Shown: positions 11,750 to 24,545 of the stretch, piece after piece
How positions within the stretch are numbered: the first letter of the stretch is position 1
Layout: each line of letters begins with the position of its first letter
Assembly: GCA_021397835.1 (NCBI GenBank)
Contig: JAJFZO010000579.1
Span: 1,937,001-2,001,000, forward strand
Direction: 5' to 3'
DNA: 64,000 bases
Source: Moringa oleifera
Lineage: Eukaryota; Streptophyta; Magnoliopsida; Brassicales; Moringaceae
Notes under the pieces: model-generated
Told to the model about the DNA's origin: nothing
The model's database searches: none
Seen by the model: the letters and a program-made list of their open reading frames with translations, nothing else
Made by a program: the position numbers and the translations under genes

Positions 11750-12205
11750 ATTGAACAAATGACTTTCGAAAGGTTATAATACAATTTGATGTAAAATCAG
11801 TTACAAATATGCTATGTAAATGCATGAGGAGTCTGATTCTATATATGTTCTTTTGTATTTTATGTAATAAAGACTTAATATTTAATGATACTATATTATT
11901 AATTATGATAGTGATTTTATACGAGTAAATGTAGCTTAAAAGGTTTGTATACATATCGAAAGTAGCTCTTAGATTTTGCATATATATATATATATATAGT
12001 TTTAATACAATTTGATGATGTAAAATTAATGAATAATACAGTGTGTAGATGCATGTTGAGTTTGATTCTACACATGTTGCTTTCTATTTTATATAACAAA
12101 GATTTAATATTTAATGATAGTATATTATTGATTACGATAGTGATTTTATATGAATAAACGTAGTTTAAAAGGTTTGCATACATATTGAAAGTAGCTCTTA
12201 GATTT

Positions 12206-12245
<40 letters not shown>
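11750..12245. repeat. two tandem copies of a ~229-bp unit, each with an AT microsatellite
   Basis: The segments ending near 11981 and 12210 are closely similar over about 220 bp. Their reverse frames both begin with residues MQNLRATF and continue in parallel. The offset is 229 bp. Each unit carries an (AT)n run, at about 11980-11999 and 12209-12244. The matching reverse frames reflect shared descent of the repeat and are not evidence of coding. Confidence 0.8.
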
Positions 12246-12246
<1 letters not shown>

Positions 12247-12749
12247 AAATTGTCAACTGTAATGACCTACTATAGTATGAGACCATTAAGGTACGTTAAA
12301 TACTAATAGTAACTTTATACAAATTACAGTAACTTACTATTGTATTATAATATGTCATTTGTTTTAATGCTATTGTAAATTTTGGTGTACATAATAAGAA
12401 GTTTATTAAACACGATGCAAGATAGTTGACGAGATTCAAATAATGGTGCCTTTTGACGAAAAATATGTTGAAAAAACCTTTAATTACTAATAGTTTGGTG
12501 ATGTTGTGCAAAACATAAGAGTGTTGGTCTGAATGAGTTGCACATATAATCAATTGACTAAGCATATAAATCAATTTGAATGAAAAGAGCTTCAATTATG
12601 ACATTAAGTTGCACAGCTTGATTAACTTTTGAAGGTGGTATCAGTTTTTAATCTTGTTAGGTGTATAATACTAACTAATTATTTTGGACTGATACTACGA
12701 TATCAATGAACTAAAAAAATCTAAAACAATGTAGTGAAATAGTGACTTT

Positions 12750-13475
12750 TTTCTAGTCCCAATACATTAATCAAGTAGATAGTGTTTCTCATTACTTGTT
12801 GATCTAGTAGTAAAGTGTTAAACTAGCAAGTTACTCTATTATATTGTCACAATAAGTTAACCCATAAATCAGTAAAATAACGTAATTATTTTGATGACTA
12901 GTAACATAATGACATATCATGACACCACAATGACTATTGTTTCGAATGTAGTAGAGTAACCAAGTGTTTAGTTACTTCTGACTTATTGTTGATCTAGTAG
13001 TTAAGTGTCACATGATCAAATTGCTTTGTTATATTCTTATAGTAACTTAACCCATAAATTAGTGAAAAAATGTAATTGAATTTTTTTGATAGTATTATAA
13101 TGATATAACATGACATCATAATAACTATTGTTTCTAGTGCAATAGATTAACCAAGTGTATAGTGACTTTGATTTCTTGTAAATTTAATAATGAAGTGTCA
13201 CTATCACATTGCTTTATTATACCATCATAATAACTTAACTCAGAAAATAATGAAAGAGAGTAATGAAATTATTTTGATAGTATCATAATGAGATACTATG
13301 ACACCATAATGTATTGTTTTTAGTCTCGTAGATTAACCAAGTGTGTAGTGACTTCTGATTTTTTGTTAATCTTGTAGTGAAGTATCATATATCAAATTAT
13401 TTTATCATACTGTCATAATAATTTAACCCAAAAAATAGTGAAAAGTGTCACATAAAATTGTTTAACAACAATATA
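12750..13475. repeat. four-unit tandem repeat, period about 190 bp
   Basis: The phrase GATCTAGTAG or its degenerate form recurs at 12801, 12991, 13181 and about 13369. The accompanying phrases (TAACTTAACCCATAAA, ATGACA-CATAATGACTATTG, TTAACCAAGTGTATAGTGAC) keep the same order in each unit. The period is 190, 190 and about 188 bp. Units are diverged by substitutions and small indels, which suggests an old satellite-like array. No coding frame is conserved across units. Confidence 0.8.
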
Positions 13476-14725
13476 ATAATTACTTAACATTGTTAAGTAG
13501 TAAAATCAAGCAACTATGCAGTACATGGCACAGAACCAATCATTCATAACTACCACTTAACTAGTAACCCTATATCGTGTAAAGTTCAAAATACCGTTAA
13601 ACTAATCGTTTCCACTTGTTCATAATTGAACATTCCGAACATTAGTAAAAATTGTTAAAAATTCTTAATTGAACATTCTTAGTTATTAAAAATTGTACCA
13701 TAAATATGTCACATATTCAAACAATCATATAATGACACAAATCAAAGATATATTGAATCAAAGTCTTCAAAATTTGCATAAATTTTTAATGTCGTTGATT
13801 ATTAGATCCACTCCATGGCACATTCATTAAAAAAAAAAGAAAGCAACACCTTCTTTGATCAATTTCATGAACCTAACACTAAACACTCCATAATTTCTTC
13901 TACAATTTTGAAAAAATCAAATAATTAGTTATACATGAACAATCACACATGCAAAACTAAACTAGATAATGTATGTTTAATTCATCATTATGCTTGTTTA
14001 ATAAGTTACTAGTCACTATATTTGTTTAATAACATATTATATTTAATTAACATTTTACTAAATACATATGTAAAGTTGTTATTGAAATAAATCATGCCAA
14101 ATATAATTACATCAATAAAAAATCATGAAAAATATCTAAATTTAGTAAAAAAAATTGATAACTTGTATTAAAGTAAAAGGACTAAATTGTAATACAATTA
14201 ATTTTTTAACCAAAATTTAACTCAATACCCATAAATAAAGAACTATTATAAAATTTAAAGAGGTTGTAGATCGTGCATAGATAGTACTCGTAAGTATTAA
14301 TAACTTACATAGACAACTTTTTTGATTCTAGATTTGAGTTTTATCTAGACAAAAGTTAAGATTAAAGAATTTGGAAGTCAATAATAAATACCAAAATGTT
14401 TTATAAATAACATTCTTGATATTTTGATTTTGTAATTTTATTATTTTTTTTCTCATTGTAAACATTAAATAAGTTTACAAATCAGTAATAAACAATTTGA
14501 AAAAGAGAATCATTATACTTTGTTCTTCTCTTGACTAAAGTAATATATATATAAGCACAGGATAAAGAATGACTCAAACTTACAATTCAAGATAAAGAAA
14601 TAAATCAAATTTACAAGGTAAGAAAACAAATCAAAATTATAAGACAAGATAATGCACGAATTAAGATAACTATAAAATAACAAATATAAAAAATCTCTTA
14701 ATTTTTGTAACTAGATTCCTTAACA
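13476..14725. other. intergenic AT-rich stretch, no feature seen
   Basis: Very AT-rich with many stops in all frames. I see no gene, RNA gene or clear repeat boundary. Confidence 0.5.
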
Positions 14726-15515
14726 GCATGTTTGGTTGGTAGGAATGCCAATTCTTTTCCTATTTTATTTCGTATGGAATTGCTTTTCCAATGTTTGGTT
14801 CATTTTTATCACAGAATTGTGATTCCTTAAGGAATTTCTATTCCTTGAAAACCAGGAATAGTTATTCTGAAGTGAACCCTCAGAATTAGTATTCCATGAA
14901 AACAAGGAATTGCTATATTTTTTTATTCCCAACATACCCTTGATAAAATTTTTAAATTACTACATATATATATAATAATAATAACTTTATTTTTTAAAAA
15001 TAATTTACTAAAAAATAAAAAATATTATCATTATCAAAATATTAATTACTATTAATATTAATTTTATAATATTAATATTTAAAAATAAAAAATAATTATT
15101 AACATATCATTTAGTTAATATTATTTTTATAATAATAAGATCTTTTTTATTTTTAAAATAATTTATCAAAAAAGAAAAAATATTACTTTTATTAAAATAT
15201 TAATTAATTTTAATTTTAATTTTATAATATTAATATTTAAAAATAAAAATAATTATTAATATATTATTTAGTTAATATTATTTTAATAAAAATTAATTAA
15301 ATTATAATTAATTTAGTTGAAGGGTATACTAGTTTTTTAAACTTGCTTCAATTACTTTCCTAGCTTATTCTTTGATGAACCAAACATATGAAAACGAATT
15401 CATACTCTATTCAATTCTAATAAACCAAACATAATAATGCTTATTCTTTTCTATTCCTTCTCTTTTCTATTCCCAAACAATACCTTTTCTATTCTATTCC
15501 ATGAACCAAACATGC
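14726..15515. mobile_element. MITE-like element with GCATGTTTGGTT termini
   Basis: It starts GCATGTTTGGTTGG and ends AACCAAACATGC, giving a perfect 12-bp terminal inverted repeat with weaker similarity further in (runs of GGAATAG/CTATTCC words). The centre holds two direct copies, about 160 bp apart, of an AT-rich block containing TTATAATATTAATATTTAAAAATAA (about 15060 and 15220). No transposase is present. I could not define a target-site duplication. Confidence 0.6.
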
Positions 15516-17590
15516 CATAATAGTCTCTTTATCCTTATTAGACCTTTTGTTCCTTATTCTACTACTTAATTGCTTATTTGTTGACAAATTAAGTTATTAC
15601 ATCTTAAATTCTCTTTCAATATCATAAATTTTTTATAAAGAATATTAAAAAACTAAAAAAATATAAATTCAATTTGAATTCCTTATCCAATGCTTTAGGT
15701 CACACACTAAACAAACAACGTATACTAATTAATGATATTTTTTTACTTTTTTATTTTTCAAAAAAAAAGAAAGAGTAGAAAAAAAAAAGAGATTTGTTAT
15801 CGTCACTACCAAAAGATGAGGAAATAAAAACATATTGTTGTGAGGAAAAGACCAATATTAATGTGTTAATGTTAATTACTTGTTGACACTACAGCATAGA
15901 ATTTTCAAAAGCATGTGAATATCAAACCTAACTGTGTTTTATCAACAGTGAACTCACACCCAATAAAACGAAGATTTTCGTTACTATTTGTTAATTTTAA
16001 ATCAAATTAGCACAATAACCTTATCTCTTACCCAATTCAAGCAATAGATGATTGAAAATATAATTTTCAAATCATACATGTTAGTATATTTTACAATTAA
16101 TAGAAATATGTAATAAAGGAAAAGCCTTTGCAATAGAGAAAAAGCCTTCACAACAAAAAAAATTTTGTAATAAGAACGAAAAGTTGATATGAAGAGAGCA
16201 TTTGCGTTAAGAGAAACTTGGGTTTTGGGCTTCAGTAGATAAAGATAGATCCTTTTAAAGAAGAAACTTGGAATGAGAAGTGAAGTTGGAAATTGAAGAT
16301 TTAGTTTACTGATTTTAAGTTTGAATTGAAGACGAGTGAGAGAAAATGGAGACAAAACGAAGATGAAGTACTCAAATTTGATGCCCCAAAAATCTTTTAG
16401 ATGAGAGAGAAAGTCATGTCACCTATTGGTTAATACCCATCTTTTGGGCACCTAGCCTATTTTGTCTTTTTTATAATGCGTTCTTTGACAATTAAGCAGA
16501 GAAACTAAAAGTTGGGGGTGGGATACAAAAGGATTTTAAAAAATTGTTTGAGAGGTAGTTTAGTATTATTTGTATAAAAGAGTCTAAAAACAATGAACTT
16601 AATACTTAAGACATTTTTGTAAACTCCAACTAATGAGTGACTAAACGAAGTTTTTGTCCATAAAAATACAACTTGAGTCACTATTTTTAATATTTTAGCA
16701 ATTTTTCTTAAGATAAGTGTAAGCTTCATTTAAAGAAACCTATATAATCTTTCAATTCAATGTTTAAAAAGAAAAAAAGTCAACAAAAATAATTTATCAT
16801 GGTTGGTATTATGGTTAAATTTCAAAGAAAAAGCTACCGCTCAAAGTTAGTTTTTTAGGGATATATGAATTGGGTAGGTTTTTCAAAAAAGGTTAAAGAT
16901 AACAAAGAAAATAATTTAACCTAAATATTCTTATTGATTCAAAGCATCTAATCTCCAAAAAAATGATTTAACATATATAATAAAACAAGTTTTAAGAAAA
17001 TCAATTACATTTGAGACACGCAAAAAAGAAAAGTAAGCATGATGCCAAGTAATGAATGCTCATCCACGCAAAACTCACCATAAAAAGGTTATGGGTACTA
17101 AATCACATATAATTTTTTATTAATCTATCATCAAAAGCAACTAACCATAATACAGTAAATGAGAATTAAAAATCATTTTTACATACATAAAATCTATTTT
17201 TTTTTAAGAGATAAGCATTATAAGGATCCAAAACTCAAAATAAAGAAATTTCAAACAAGAAGTGACTTTTGGACCAAATTTTTATTGGATTTTCAAACAT
17301 TTGATGAGAAAATTGGCAAAATTTTAAGAGAAAAAAAAAAACAAAAACAAGTAGCATGTTAAAGACTTGCTACCCCTACTCTTAAATCAAACATTAATAA
17401 CGAATCTAGATTTATAACCTTTAAGCACAATGTTATACTTGAAAATTAAAGAAATACAAGTACGGCAATGCCCATGAGCAAAACCCACATGGCTATGATA
17501 GGATTAAGAAAAGAACCAACAAGCAACAACGTAAACTTATTACATATTTCTGATCCATACAGAACACAAGTCAGCTATGACAAACACACT
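15516..17590. other. intergenic AT-rich DNA, no gene supported
   Basis: Short open frames at 16002-16355 and 16505-16729 (minus) have the Leu/Ile/Lys/Phe bias expected of random AT-rich DNA, and they show no recognisable motif. Confidence 0.5.
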
Positions 17591-17597
17591 ATAAGGT

Positions 17598-18883
17598 TCA
17601 AACACCACAATAAGCTTTTATTGGACACTTAGATTTGTAACCCTCATCTGTGCGAAAGAAATGCAGAAGTCCCAGATGATTGAACGGCCTGTACTTCAAT
17701 GGATGCTCTTCATCCACAAGTTCCTTGGGTACTTCTAAGGTTCCATTGTTGAATGAAAACAGTCCAAGAGAGTACCTGTCTATTTTTCCATTCATTATAA
17801 CTTGGTGTTTCGGAGAGAGTATCCTGTCATTGCTCCATGCCTAATTAACCACAAAGAAAAGCACTGCTTATTCACTAAGCTTTGATCAACTAATCTCTGA
17901 AGTGATGCTTGTTATTGCAATAAGAAAATCCAAAAAAAAAAGTAATTATCATATGTTTATTTCTTGAATAAGTGCTTCACCAATTTATTAATTTACACAT
18001 GATATATGTCACACCCTTACTTGATCAAACTGTTTAGATGGTAATGTATGTCATAATTTCTTTCATTTTGAACTTTTAGACAATCCTATCACGATGTCTT
18101 ACCATTAAGGCATCACCTGCAATGACTATGAAGTTTGAAGGTGATGACAGCTCCACATTAATCCGACCTCCATCTCTCGTTTCCATTTCGAGACCATTAA
18201 TTTGATTCTGGTGAAGTACAGTTGTGAAGCTCTTGTCAGTATGCGTAACAAAAGCAAGATTAGGTTCATCCCCTTGCGCTACTCGATTTTTCAATAGTCG
18301 GAGAAGATAAGTAGTAGATCCAATGTAAGAATTGTAATATTTCTCCACACCGTAGCTTTCAAATATCATTCTCGTCACCATTTGGTCTAGTTCTGCTGCT
18401 AGACTTGCATACTTGTGCACACATTTACTAGCAATAATTAAGTGTCAAACAAAACAAATGGAAATAAGTACGAAGGTAGAAGTTTAATGAAAAGAAGTTA
18501 GGATGATTAATTAATTATACATACGAGAAGCGTTCATTGCCACTGGGCCACATTATGTGGGTGAAAAGTTGAGTTCCTTCCATGCTTGTTGCATTGTCGA
18601 TGCCCATGCTTTCGTGGAGAGGAAGCTTTGGGATTTGGCCGACATAGCCATTTAAGGGCTTTTCATATCTGTTTTTCATTTTGGTTTCGGTAGGTAGATC
18701 AAACAGCTCTTGTGAGAAGCTGAAGACTTGATTGTGAAGTTCTATTGGAATTCCATCGTAGTCTACTATGAACCAGCCATACTCTTCAAGTGCTCGCCTA
18801 ACATTTTTGCAAGCCGACAACCAATAGCTCGTGCCAGGCTTCAGGCTTTCTTTACAGAAATCAAGAACAGGAAGTTTTGGCAT
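17598..18883 (-). CDS. 2-oxoglutarate/Fe(II)-dependent dioxygenase, AOP-like
   Basis: Three exons, 18525-18883, 18103-18427 and 17598-17840, join in frame to 308 residues, a normal length for the AOP group of plant 2-oxoglutarate dioxygenases. The N-terminus (MPKLPVLDF, then LKPGTSYWL and ALEEYGWFIVDYD) is the substrate-side helical domain of this family. In exon 2 HTDKSFTTVL supplies the His and Asp iron ligands. In exon 3 SPKHQVIM gives the second His and RYSLGLFSF gives the 2-oxoglutarate-binding Arg-x-Ser. All catalytic residues are present. Donors and acceptors are GT/AG. The protein should be a soluble cytosolic enzyme that hydroxylates or desaturates a small metabolite. Arabidopsis AOP2/3 act on glucosinolates, but AOP1-type relatives are widespread and mostly of unknown substrate, so no substrate is claimed. 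It is the only intact non-transporter gene in the window. Confidence 0.93.
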
Positions 18884-18950
18884 GTTTTTCTATCTCACCA
18901 AGCAAGTTTCAGGTTTGGTGGACTGGCATGATTACATTGTTATCGTTCAT

Positions 18951-18960
18951 ATTTTTATAG
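18951..18960 (-). promoter_or_regulatory. putative TATA box of the dioxygenase gene
   Basis: On the minus strand the sequence reads CTATAAAAAT, about 70 bp upstream of the start codon at 18883. The spacing would allow a short leader. This is a motif-based inference. Confidence 0.5.
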
Positions 18961-20457
18961 AGGTGTATTGGTGCACGACCCGTGCCACTACATGCCAAAT
19001 AAATTGTCCATGGTTCATCCTGGGATCTGGGCCATATCTTGACATGTTATATTCCATTGGTGGGAATTTCTTGTCATAATGAAGTTCTTTCGAATTGGAA
19101 AGCTGATTAGAACAAACAAAAAAGAACCGATTGGATCTCCATAAGCTAATTTATTAACATCTTTTCATAAGAGGTCCCCCTTAATCATATCACCATTCAA
19201 AAGCTTTTTTTTTTTTTTTGTCTTTTTTCTATTAGGTGCTTTTAATAAAAATTGCATACATAAAACAATCATAAAATTGTGGTCATAAGTCTGTCATGAT
19301 CTAATGCTTTCTAATTATTAATGATTAAATCTCACTGAAAGACAAATTTGTAGGATCATATATATTCTTGTTTTATTTTTGTTTGTAAACCCATCTGACC
19401 AAAACAATCATTTTGAAAAACATGTATAATTAAGTAAATTTTTAAAGCATAATTGAAAGTTTTATTGTCTTCTAATATCAGTCATGTATTACTTCAACAT
19501 GCAGATCACCATTATTTAAGCAACAAATGTTTTTGTTTGCTTTTCCTTTAATCTCCATGATTGAAACTCTTGGAAGGAAGATTGATCAAGAATCATGCCG
19601 ATAATTAATGGGATAATTAATATGCTAATATGTCTGTATTGCCAGGCTGCACTCTTCGTACAAACCATATAAATAAGAATATTGTATATATGTGTTCTTA
19701 TTGCATTATATTAGGACCACTCTTAATTTAAGCCAAGGCATCTGGGTAAGTGGAACTTGATATCTCTGGTTATATTCTACGGGGTTGAATTCTGGTCCCC
19801 AGTTATGAAGACATGGTACGCTTAATTATCTTCATATATTTTAAGTTTTACGATATTAAAAGACAAGCAAATAATCAAAATGACCATCTCAGTTGATAAT
19901 GATATATATCTTATGTAACTAAAATGTCTCCCTCTAGAGGATCACATGAAACCATTACGGAGATGATTTTTGGTCAACCTTAATCTTCGTCATATGAAAG
20001 CAAAAACCCAAAAGAAATCTTGATTTTCATAATATGCAAATGTCATGTTCCTGCATGCAATATACCTCAAATATTGGCTTCTTGTATCAATCCAACCACC
20101 AGGACCACTGTTTTATTTAAGCAAACGACCGATTACGTCCAAAGATTGAAAGCTCATGGATTAGAGAAGGATATGAAAGTGATATCATACTTTAAATCAA
20201 GTCACAACAACATCCATGGTAGCCAGACTTAGACATGTAACCTAACTTCCTATATATTAAATTCTTCACCTATATCTTTAAATTGTACCTATTTAACTAC
20301 TTTCATTAGATTAATCCAATATGATTTTAGGGATCAGCAAACCTTGTAACGGTAATTGTATCTTTGCTGATGTATTGTACAAAGGGACTTTTTTTTTTTT
20401 AGTAAACAGACAAGTATTCTTGTTTAAAATATTAAAAATTAGTAATCTTTGTTTTAA
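18961..20457. other. intergenic region upstream of the dioxygenase
   Basis: No gene is supported. A 70-residue open frame at 20020-20232 (plus) has a less biased composition than its surroundings (TTDYVQRLKAHGLEKDMKVI) and could be a relic of a gene. I do not recognise the family, and no continuation is visible. Confidence 0.35.
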
Positions 20458-20975
20458 GAGTAAAAATCATTTTAACTTTTGGTTTTCACTCTCTCTTTTA
20501 AATCAGACCGATACTTTTAAAAAATTTCAAACAAACCCTAATATATTGATTTTATTCAAACTGAGTCTTAATAAAAATGATTATAAACAATTACTAGTAT
20601 TTTTATTATTAAAATATCTGAACAAATTACTAAAATAGATTTTATACCCTGTTTTAATTTTATCTCTCAAATTTTAATAATTTTTACTAACGAAATATTT
20701 TTTATAATTTTTTTAAATTTTATTGGTATAAATTTATTTAAAAAAACCAACAATCAAAATTTTTAAATTTTTTTGTGATGATATTTTAAATATTTGAAAA
20801 ATCTCAATTTAAAATTTATTGTAAAAAATTTATAATTTAAATATTTATAATTTTTAAATTATTTAATAAAAATTTATTTAATTTAAATTAATACATTAGA
20901 GTTTGTTTGGAAATATTTTAAAAGACAAAATTTGACGAAAGAAAGAGAAAATAAAGTTCAAAAAGCAGTAAACCA
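20458..20975. mobile_element. MITE, second member of the long-TIR AT-rich family
   Basis: It begins GAGTAAAAATCATTTTAAC and runs through TCTCTC, AAACAAACCCTAAT and TTTAATAATTTTTACTAAC words, then reverses into ATTAGAGTTTGTTTGG and GAAAGAGAAAATAAAGTT. The outer 90-100 bp form an imperfect inverted repeat. The middle matches the element at 37254-37793 in the same orientation. The right terminus is decayed and no target duplication is clear. Confidence 0.6.
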
Positions 20976-21354
20976 AAATTATAATTTTCCCCATCATTAG
21001 GTATAGAAGTAGATGCGATCTTTTAGATTTTATTCTTTTTCTAGTTTCTTTTTTTTTTTTTTTACTTTACTTTTCTTTTCATAAAAGCAAGCAAATATCT
21101 TTAAACCAAAAATAGTTTTTGTGGAGTCTTTAAAAAATCTCAAGAAAACAACAAGGTAACATTTTTACAGGATTTTTCTTTTTGAAAAATGTGTTTATAT
21201 ATTTGTTGTTTGTGGGACTAAAATGAAATGCTCTAGTGTGAGTTTCATTTTGTAAATCTTCAAGCTTTATCTGTGGATAAGGTAATATTTGGAGGTATCC
21301 TGTAATATTTAGGTAGAAGTAATATCTATAATTTTCATGCATAATTTCAAACAT

Positions 21355-24300
21355 CATGTGTAGACACCTAATTTCGTCAAATTGAATTAGTAAAATTTTT
21401 CACAATTAAAATTAAGATTAATATAAAATAAAAATAATTTTTTAAAATGATAATAATATAATTTTTTTTTTAAAAAAAGTTGCATGGAGCATGCAGGCAT
21501 ACAAGCAACAGCAACATGTTACTGCCTAGCTTTTAAATACCCCTTCCCCTTTGAGTAAAATGAGGGGGAAGGAAAAATTTTTAGAGGAGATGATTTGATT
21601 TTTCTTGAGGGAAAAGGAAAAGGCAAAGAAACTTAGGTTTTTTTTCAAAGTTATTATCTTCTTTTTATTCTTAAAAAAAGGATGAAACTTAGGTCCCAGA
21701 TCTAGATAAAGGAATACGTCTAGAGTTGTCTGAAGTTAATGAATCTAATTATGAAATGCAACAAGGAAAAAGGGCCAGTGATGAAAGAGTTAGACAAGGG
21801 AAAGATTCATTTCAAGTCCCAAATCTAAACGATCCAATGGAGATGGTAGTTAGTCTAATGAACCAAAAACTACTCGGTACAGTGGAAGGATTAACAAAAA
21901 AAAAAAAAATCAAAATGACCATGGTTAGATCATTTTAAAAAAATAAAAAACTAAAAAAGAGTTATTTTCCAAGTCATGCGTATATTTTAGGTGAGCCTTT
22001 GCCTAAGCTTTATCCTTGTATATAATGATGACATAGTTATTTAGAAACTTTCATTTGGATTACTGAGATAATATTTTGAACTCACTAGACCACTGATTTC
22101 AATTAGTATTTGTTTTTTTTCAATTCAAGTCATTTTCCTATATCCTTACCCATTAGCCACGTTAGAACCTTTAGAAGACCTTTTGATCTCTGGTTTTGGT
22201 GATGGAAAGACCTTTTAAATTATATCCTAATTTGTTTAATATTTGATGATACGTTGGCATTGTTCACATAAATTCAACTTAGGTGAAGTGAACTTTTAAA
22301 CAGTGCTTGATGAGAATGAGCAATATTAAAGATGATTAATTACACTCCCTAGTGAACATAACCTGACAATTCCTAATGGTTGCTTCAGGGGCATCCATGA
22401 GATTGTCTTGGGCAATAACGATATTTAGAATTTTTCTAAAGGATAAAGATCACCAAATCCGCACAAAAAGTTTCTTTGGGATAAGAACTAAGTGAATAAG
22501 AATGGCATTGAAATGTTCATTATAATCCTCTTTCTAAAAGTACACTTTTTGTCATTAATCTCTGACAATTCCCTCTTTAACTTGATTTTTTTGCCTTATT
22601 CCTAAATGCTCATGAAATAAAAATTCTTGATATCACTTAGCAAAGTCCTCATTCCAGTATTGTCTAATATCTTAGTGCTATATTTGAAATTAATAGTGAT
22701 CAAATTCAATAATTCATTCTTATGGCAATTGGTTGCATGCTTAAAATTATGCAAGATAAATCTAAGAATAAAGAAGAGAAATGGGAAAGAAGATTGAGGG
22801 AAAAAGGAAAGAAGAAAGGAGAGAAAAAGAGAAAAATGATGATCTTCAGTGAACTGGGTGTGGAGGTTATGCTATCATGGAGCATTCATGCGAAAAGGAT
22901 TTTTCAGCATAATAAAAACTAAGAATTGCCATAAAGATTTTTCAAAGAAAAAAAAGGAAGAGAGTTTATGTTTCAAATGAAGGTTTGAAAGGGCATTATA
23001 TACAAGAAAAGGGTCACCCTTTCTTGGGAAAAAAATAAAGAAAAAAAAAGGTAAAAAAGAGAAGAGATCGAGAAAGAAAGAAGAAAAAGAAAACAATCAT
23101 TGCATTTGCATGCATAGATGGACATTGCGAACATTTCATCTTAATAAAGCAAGAGAAAGAACAGGAAAAAAATAAAAAGAAAAAGAGCAATGAAAAATAT
23201 GAGAGGAAAAAAGAACAAAGTCAAAAAAAAGAGAAAAAAAGGAAAAAAAAAAAAGAGAGAGAGAAATCAAGATTGTTTAGAGTCCTCATTAAATGGACTA
23301 TGTAATTTTCTTCATGATATGATTACATTGTTTAGAGTCCTCAATCGTTAGGTGGATCATTTAATTTTCTTCGTGAAATTAAAATTACATGTCTCAAGAG
23401 CTCTTATGAGATGGATAATTTAACTTTTTTAAGTGTTAAAGTCATTATTGCAAAAAAAAAAAAAGCATTTTAGATTTCAATGTATCAAAGCAGCTATTGA
23501 ATAGAGTATTTTAAATTTTTATAGTGTTATAGCCATTGCTAAATGAATCATTTTAGATTTCTTAAATGTCAAAATTATTATTGAACAAAGCATTTTAGAT
23601 TTCAAATATTAAAATTATTATTGAACTGAGCATTTTAGATTTTCAAAGTGCAATTATTGTTGAATGAAACATTTTTGATTGTTTAAGCATTAAAGCCATT
23701 ATTGAACGAAAAATTTTAAATTTTCAAAATATCATAGTCGTTGTTGAATGATGCGTATCAAAATCATTATTAAATAGAACATTTTAAATTTCGAAGTGTC
23801 ATAGTAGTCCTTAACACAGAGCCCTTTTAGATTTTTCTAAGCTAGTGTTGAGCATTTTAGATTTCTCTAATACCATTGTTGAACAAAACCTTCGCAGATC
23901 CCTAAAATTGATGTCATTATAATGGAGTGTTTTTGACTTTTTTCCCAAATGTCGATGATGTCATTAAATAGATCCTTCGAGTTTACTTGTATAATCACGA
24001 CACTATGTATGGATAAATAAATAAAGAGCAAATGAAAAGGGTGAAAAGGCAAAAGTTTTTTAGTTTTGAGAGTAAAATTAAGCGTTTTAGGTTTTTGTTC
24101 AATTTTCAATTCCTAGAAATGAACAATAAGGGACTAATCTTAGATACCTAACTTTGTCTAATTGATTTTGCAAAATTTTTTACAATTAAAATTTAGATTA
24201 ATATAAAATAAAAATAAGTTTATCAAATAATAATAATAATAATATCTAAAAATATAAAATTAAAAAAATAAAATAAAGATAAAAAGCTACCTACATATGG

Positions 24301-24545
24301 GCTGCTACTTGAGGAAAATAGCTCATGCATGGAGCTACCTGCATATGAGAGCTGCTCCTGCATGCGACCATACAGGCTGCAGCAACATTTTGTGCTTGCC
24401 TTTACGTACCCTTTCTTTTTTGAGCAAAAGGATAGCGGAGAAAAAAAAAATTCACAGGAGAGGATTTGGTTTTTGTTGAGGGAAAAAGAGAAGGAAAAAA
24501 AAGGGTTTTTTCTTAGTTCTTATTTTGTTTTTGTTCTAAAAAAAT
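21355..24545. mobile_element. putative non-autonomous LTR element (paired ~330-400 bp direct repeats)
   Basis: Two direct repeats bracket about 2.4 kb. The left is about 21360-21690 and the right about 24140-24545. Shared, ordered words include ACCTAA-TTTGTC, ACAATTAAAATT-AGATTAATATAAAATAAAAATAA, GCATGCAGGC/GCATGC, AGCAACA, GCCT-TAC-TACCC, and GAGG-GATTTGGTTTT-TTGAGGGAAAA. The left repeat begins TGTGTAGACACC. The interior has a short Lys/Glu-rich frame (21726-21938), purine-rich stretches and an array of about 53-bp repeats, but no protease, reverse transcriptase or integrase. This fits a LARD/TRIM-like retroelement, strongly decayed; exact ends and target duplication were not resolved. Confidence 0.5.
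23270..23830. repeat. degenerate tandem repeats around ATTTTAGATTTC, period about 50-60 bp
   Basis: The phrase CATTTTAGATTT followed by an A-rich spacer, a TCAAA/TCATA word, and ATTATTGAAC/ATTGTTGAAT recurs roughly ten times. It lies within the interior of the presumed LTR element. Units are diverged and of unequal length. No coding frame is maintained. Confidence 0.7.

Noticed and set aside
11917..12210. Two similar ~97-residue reverse frames as a duplicated gene
   Set aside because: They fall within a tandem DNA repeat, contain AT-microsatellite-encoded IYIYIY, and have no recognisable domain.
20020..20232. 70-residue frame that looks protein-like
   Set aside because: No family recognised and no continuation in neighbouring frames; kept only as a note in the intergenic entry.
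22722..23096. Lys/Glu- and Phe/Ser-rich frames
   Set aside because: Produced by purine tracts; composition only, no motif.
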